Shown here: piece by piece, positions 60,107-64,000 of the stretch
Layout of the letters: each line of letters opens with the position of its first letter
Numbering within the stretch: position 1 is the first letter of the stretch
Source of the DNA: Jannaschia formosa
GTDB lineage: Bacteria; Pseudomonadota; Alphaproteobacteria; Rhodobacterales; Rhodobacteraceae
Length of the DNA: 64,000 nt
Assembly: GCF_003340555.1 (NCBI RefSeq)
Contig: NZ_QPLJ01000012.1
Span: forward strand, 1-64,000
Direction of reading: 5' to 3'
Position numbers and translations under genes: made by a program
The notes under the pieces: model-generated
Databases searched by the model: none
Told to the model about the DNA's origin: nothing
What the model saw: only the letters and a program-made list of their open reading frames with translations

Positions 60107-63100
60107 TGCGCAAGTACCTCATCCCGCTGGCCTTCGTCGCCGCCCCCGCCCTGGCCCAGGACACCGAGGAGGCCCGAGACCGCGGCTTTCTCGTCGGGCT
60201 GATCGAGGACAACCTCTCGGCGCCGGGCCTGTCGGTGCGGCTGGACGGGTTCGAGGGGGCGCTGTCCTCGGAGGCGAGGCTCGACGCGCTGACGGTCTCG
60301 GACGACGAGGGCGTCTGGCTGCGGCTGGAGGACGTCGTGCTCGACTGGAACCGGTCCGCGCTGCTGCGCGGGCGACTGGAGGTCGAGGCACTGACCGCGG
60401 GGCTGATCCGGGTCGAGCGGGCACCGCTGCCCCCCGAGGGGGTCGAGGCGCTGCCTGACGCAGGGGCCTCGGGCTTCTCGCTGCCGAACCTGCCCGTTTC
60501 GGTCGATATCGAGACGCTCCGCGCCGACCGGATCGAGCTGGGCGCGCCGCTTCTGGGGCAGGACCTGGCGCTGACGCTGGAGGCTTCGGCGCGGCTGGCC
60601 GACGGGTCGGGGTCGGTCTCGCTGGAGGGGCGGCGGCTGGACGCCGTCGAGGGCGTATTCGACATCGAGGCGAGCTTCGACGCCGAGACCGAGGTGCTGG
60701 CGGTCGACCTGGAGGTGGCCGAGGCCGAGGGCGGCGTCGCGGCCACGCTGCTGCAGCTTCCGGGCGCGCCCGCGATCGAACTGTCGGTCGAGGGCGAGGG
60801 CCCGCTGGACGATTTCAGCGCCGACGTGACGGTCGCCTCGGACGGGGTGGAGCGGCTCGACGGCGCGATCACGCTGACCGGGGTGGACGCCGGCCGCCGC
60901 TTCGACGTCGATATCGGCGGCGACCTGACGGCGCTGCTGGCGCCGCGCTACCGGCCGTTCTTCGGCGAGGATGTGGGGCTGCGCGTCGCGGGCCTGCTGC
61001 GCGACGAAGGCGGGACGGTGCTGGACGCGCTGTCGCTGGAGACCCGCGCCCTGACGCTGGAGGGCGAGGCCGCGATCGGCGCGGACGGCTGGCCGACGCT
61101 TCTGGACATCGAGGGGCGGCTGGCGTCCCAGGATGGCAGTCCGGTGCTGCTGCCGACCTCCACCGCGATCAGCGTCGAGGGCGCGCGCTTCGTGCTGCGC
61201 CACGACGCCTCCGAATCCGAGGATTGGGCGCTGGAGCTGACGGTGGACGGGCTGGACCACCCCGAGCTCGCGCTGTCCTCGGCCGAGATCTCGGCCACCG
61301 GGGAAGTGTCGCGCGAGGGCGGCACGGTCACCGCAGCCACGGGCGACCTGGCGGTCGAGGCCAGCGGCCTCTCCTTCACCGACCCTGCCCTGCAGGAGGC
61401 GGTGGGGACACAGGCGGCCCTGACGGCCGACCTGAACTGGCAGAACGGCGCGCCGGTCCGGATCGAGAACCTGGAGCTGCGTGGCCCCGCGCTGGAGGCC
61501 GACGGCTCCGTCGCCTATGACGCCACGGCGGAGCTGCCGATCCTGCTGGACCTCGCCGCGCGCGTGCCGGACCTGACCCGTGTCGCCGAGCTGGCCGGGC
61601 TGGAGGCGCTGGCCGGCAATGCCGAGGTGGCGGTCGAGGGCGGTCTGGCGCCCGGGGGCGCCTTCGACCTGAGCGTCGCCGGCGAGGCCAGCGACCTGCG
61701 CACCGGCATCGAGCAGGCCGACGGGCTGCTCGACGGGCGCACGCAGCTTTCGGTCGAGGCGCGGCGCGACACGACCGGCACCTATCTCGACGCGCTGAGC
61801 CTTTCGAACCCGCAGGTTTCGGTGACCGGCGAGGCGGCGATCTATGCCGAGGACGCGCCGGAGCGCGCCGAGGGCCGGACCAGCGCGGCCGACCTGGAGA
61901 TCGTGCTGGCTGACGGCTCGGTGATCGACCCGCGGCTTGCCGGAGAGACCCGCGCGACGGTCTCGCTGACGCAGGACGAGGGGGGCGTCTGGCAGGGCAC
62001 CGCCGCCATCGACGCGCCGGAAGGCGTGGCGTTGCGCGCCGAGGGCACCCTGACCGGGCCCGAGGCCGATCTGGATTTCGCGCTGACCGTCCCGGAGATC
62101 GGCGACTTCGTCGAGGGCATCCCCGGCGGCGTCGCCGCCGAGGGCCGCGCCTTCGTCGACGCGGACGGGTTCTGGAACGTCGATGCGGACGCGACCGGAC
62201 CCTGGGACCTGACTGCCGCCGTCGAGGGCCGCGTCACCGGCGACCGGCCGGAGATCAGCTATACCGCCCGCCTGCCCGACCCGACCGCCCCCGTCCCCGC
62301 ACTGGAAGCCGTCCCGGCGCTCGCCGCGCCGGTGGAGCTGTCGGGGACGCTGGCGCAGGAAGGCGCGGCCTGGGTCACCGACACCCGCGTCGACGGGCCC
62401 GAAGGCATCGTGATCCGCGCCGAGGGCCCGGTGACCGGGCCGGGGCCGCGGCTGGATATCGCGGTGACCGTGCCCGAGTTGCAGGACTTCGTGGAGCAGG
62501 TCGAGGGCACGCTGTCGCTCGATGGCACCGTCGCCCGCGAGGGCGAGGACTGGCGCGCCACGGTGCGCGCCGCCGGTCCCTACGACGCGCAGGCGACCGT
62601 GGAGACGGTGCTGACCGACACGCCGCTCGCCATCGACTTCTCGCTGCTCGTGCCGGACCTGTCCGAGATCGTGCCGGCGGTGCCCGGGGGGCTGGATATC
62701 GCGGGCATGGCCGTGCAGGCGCCCGAGGGCTGGCGGGTCGATGTGACCGGCACCGGCCCCTACGATGCGGCGCTGGAGGTCATGGCCCGCCTGCCCGAAG
62801 CCGGGCCGGAAGTCGACGCGACCATCCGCATCCCCGATTCCTCGGCCATCGCCGAAACGCTGGAGGGCCCGCTGGTCGTCGAGGCGCAGGCGCGCCAGCG
62901 CGACGGGGTCTGGTCGGCCGACCTCGACGCCTCCGGCCCCTTCGGCGCGACCGCGACCGCGCAGGCGAGCCTGCGGCCGGAGGGCGCCGAGGTGACCGCC
63001 GACATCCGCATCCCCGACGTGAGCGAGATCGATCCGCGCCTCGACGGCCCGCTGACCGTCGATCTGGACGCGCAGCAGGTCGACGGCGTCTGGGAGGCCG

Positions 63101-64000
63101 AGTTCGACGCCGACCTGCCCTTCGACGGCACCGCCGTCGGCACCGCCCGGCTTGGAGGAGAGAACCCGGAGGTCGACCTGGAGATCGTGCTGGCTGACGG
63201 CTCGGTGATCGACCCGCGGCTTGCCGGAGAGACCCGCGCGACGGTCTCGCTGACGCAGGACGAGGGGGGCGTCTGGCAGGGCACCGCCGCCATCGACGCG
63301 CCGGAAGGCGTGGCGTTGCGCGCCGAGGGCACCCTGACCGGGCCCGAGGCCGATCTGGATTTCGCGCTGACCGTCCCGGAGATCGGCGACTTCGTCGAGG
63401 GCATCCCCGGCGGCGTCGCCGCCGAGGGCCGCGCCTTCGTCGACGCGGACGGGTTCTGGAACGTCGATGCGGACGCGACCGGACCCTGGGACCTGACTGC
63501 CGCCGTCGAGGGCCGCGTCACCGGCGACCGGCCGGAGATCAGCTATACCGCCCGCCTGCCCGACCCGACCGCCCCCGTCCCCGCACTGGAAGCCGTCCCG
63601 GCGCTCGCCGCGCCGGTGGAGCTGTCGGGGACGCTGGCGCAGGAAGGCGCGGCCTGGGTCACCGACACCCGCGTCGACGGGCCCGAAGGCATCGTGATCC
63701 GCGCCGAGGGCCCGGTGACCGGGCCGGGGCCGCGGCTGGATATCGCGGTGACCGTGCCCGAGTTGCAGGACTTCGTGGAGCAGGTCGAGGGCACGCTGTC
63801 GCTCGATGGCACCGTCGCCCGCGAGGGCGAGGACTGGCGCGCCACGGTGCGCGCCGCCGGTCCCTACGACGCGCAGGCGACCGTGGAGACGGTGCTGACC
63901 GACACGCCGCTCGCCATCGACTTCTCGCTGCTCGTGCCGGACCTGTCCGAGATCGTGCCGGCGGTGCCCGGGGGGCTGGATATCGCGGGCATGGCCGTGC
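60106..64000 (+). CDS. tamB: TamB, 5' part; continues beyond the window
   Basis: At least 1298 codons are visible, without the conserved C-terminal DUF490 domain, which must lie outside. An N-terminal hydrophobic segment (YLIPLAFVAAPALA) serves as signal or anchor. The rest is repetitive beta-strand-rich sequence low in Cys and Lys and rich in Asp/Glu/Val/Gly, as in the long hydrophobic-groove proteins that bridge the periplasm. From codon 596 it contains seven repeats of about 60 aa marked by W and GP. The whole 428-codon block is then repeated identically from 63174. Coupled to tamA. Confidence 0.93.
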   Translation, partial: MRKYLIPLAFVAAPALAQDTEEARDRGFLVGLIEDNLSAPGLSVRLDGFEGALSSEARLDALTVSDDEGVWLRLEDVVLDWNRSALLRGRLEVEALTAGLIRVERAPLPPEGVEALPDAGASGFSLPNLPVSVDIETLRADRIELGAPLLGQDLALTLEASARLADGSGSVSLEGRRLDAVEGVFDIEASFDAETEVLAVDLEVAEAEGGVAATLLQLPGAPAIELSVEGEGPLDDFSADVTVASDGVERLDGAITLTGVDAGRRFDVDIGGDLTALLAPRYRPFFGEDVGLRVAGLLRDEGGTVLDALSLETRALTLEGEAAIGADGWPTLLDIEGRLASQDGSPVLLPTSTAISVEGARFVLRHDASESEDWALELTVDGLDHPELALSSAEISATGEVSREGGTVTAATGDLAVEASGLSFTDPALQEAVGTQAALTADLNWQNGAPVRIENLELRGPALEADGSVAYDATAELPILLDLAARVPDLTRVAELAGLEALAGNAEVAVEGGLAPGGAFDLSVAGEASDLRTGIEQADGLLDGRTQLSVEARRDTTGTYLDALSLSNPQVSVTGEAAIYAEDAPERAEGRTSAADLEIVLADGSVIDPRLAGETRATVSLTQDEGGVWQGTAAIDAPEGVALRAEGTLTGPEADLDFALTVPEIGDFVEGIPGGVAAEGRAFVDADGFWNVDADATGPWDLTAAVEGRVTGDRPEISYTARLPDPTAPVPALEAVPALAAPVELSGTLAQEGAAWVTDTRVDGPEGIVIRAEGPVTGPGPRLDIAVTVPELQDFVEQVEGTLSLDGTVAREGEDWRATVRAAGPYDAQATVETVLTDTPLAIDFSLLVPDLSEIVPAVPGGLDIAGMAVQAPEGWRVDVTGTGPYDAALEVMARLPEAGPEVDATIRIPDSSAIAETLEGPLVVEAQARQRDGVWSADLDASGPFGATATAQASLRPEGAEVTADIRIPDVSEIDPRLDGPLTVDLDAQQVDGVWEAEFDADLPFDGTAVGTARLGGENPEVDLEIVLADGSVIDPRLAGETRATVSLTQDEGGVWQGTAAIDAPEGVALRAEGTLTGPEADLDFALTVPEIGDFVEGIPGGVAAEGRAFVDADGFWNVDADATGPWDLTAAVEGRVTGDRPEISYTARLPDPTAPVPALEAVPALAAPVELSGTLAQEGAAWVTDTRVDGPEGIVIRAEGPVTGPGPRLDIAVTVPELQDFVEQVEGTLSLDGTVAREGEDWRATVRAAGPYDAQATVETVLTDTPLAIDFSLLVPDLSEIVPAVPGGLDIAGMAV
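61890..63173 (+). repeat. tamB internal repeat, first copy (1284 bp)
   Basis: 428 codons, in frame. Its first 827 bp match 63174-64000 base for base. The base before the matching starts differs (C at 61889, T at 63173), which sets the left border. Inside, W residues recur at unit positions 34, 95, 161, 221, 281, 341 and 401. Confidence 0.95.
63174..64000 (+). repeat. tamB internal repeat, second copy, truncated by window end
   Basis: Directly abuts the first copy, same orientation, period 1284 bp. All 827 bp available are identical, by direct side-by-side reading, to 61890-62716. Whether the copy is complete or followed by more copies cannot be seen. Confidence 0.95.

Noticed and set aside
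62259-63845. Pairs of identical minus-strand open frames in the tamB region
   Set aside because: They exist only because the plus-strand gene is duplicated; Ser/Pro-rich shadows with no function implied.

Overview
The window comes from a high-GC alphaproteobacterium, most probably of the Rhodobacteraceae/Roseobacteraceae (Rhodobacterales). Three things point there: gene neighbourhoods typical of that family (ubiK divergent from lgt-midA-pgeF; TIGR01459 HAD-maoC-ribF-ycgN; nth-adenosine kinase), family-typical proteins (GT14 with DUF5928, Hint-domain proteins, a DUF2161 nuclease-fold protein, VPLP-type C-terminal sorting signals, Anbu proteasome), and dispersed stem-loop repeats of a style common in these genomes. 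I estimate base composition near 70% GC by eye, not by calculation. I saw no rRNA, tRNA or CRISPR array.

Layout. 1-330: the 5' edge of an IS1182-family insertion sequence and a short 11-bp tandem array. 332-11039: housekeeping genes (ppaC, DUF2161, an EamA exporter, a lipase-like hydrolase, a TPR sulfotransferase divergent from a Hint protein, HAD/MaoC/RibF/YcgN, threonine aldolase). 11313-14907: ubiK, the tightly overlapping lgt-midA-pgeF operon and a 40-aa ORF. 14942-21688: a ThDP enzyme, an FMN reductase broken by a TAA codon, an Ada-like repair methyltransferase, nth, adenosine kinase, a DUF2799 lipoprotein and denD. 21700-25439: a GT14 glycosyltransferase divergent from a sulfotransferase, then a 2-hydroxyacid dehydrogenase. 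25547-31704: an SH3 protein, an orphan oligopeptide-binding protein, a VPLP-CTERM protein, a TspO-like protein, an SDR without the YxxxK motif, a second Hint protein and a truncated 2H phosphoesterase. 31838-37244: Anbu, then an AttEFGH-like ABC system. 37280-43281: motB, flgE, flgK, flgL, flgI. 43886-50322: an S49 peptidase, a 54-aa zinc-ribbon protein, a CaCA antiporter, an SDR, uvrC, pgsA, moaD, moaE. 50527-54933: a glycine-rich secreted protein, then transglutaminase/alpha-E/ATP-grasp genes, which are the usual partners of Anbu. 55050-64000: a NIT-domain receptor-like protein, a phospholipase D-like protein, tamA and the 5' part of tamB.

How the genes work together. tamA/tamB build an outer-membrane/periplasm-spanning assembly or lipid-transfer module. 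lgt, pgsA and the PLD protein act on membrane lipids. moaD/moaE form molybdopterin synthase. The flg genes encode the hook, hook-filament junction and P ring. The ATPase, FtsX permease and AttH-like protein form one export system. Anbu and the amidoligase-type trio probably act in one peptide-tagging and degradation pathway, although about 19 kb separates them here.

The most striking observation is inside tamB: a 1284-bp in-frame segment (428 codons, seven roughly 60-aa repeats) is followed by a second copy that is identical over all 827 bp visible before the window ends.
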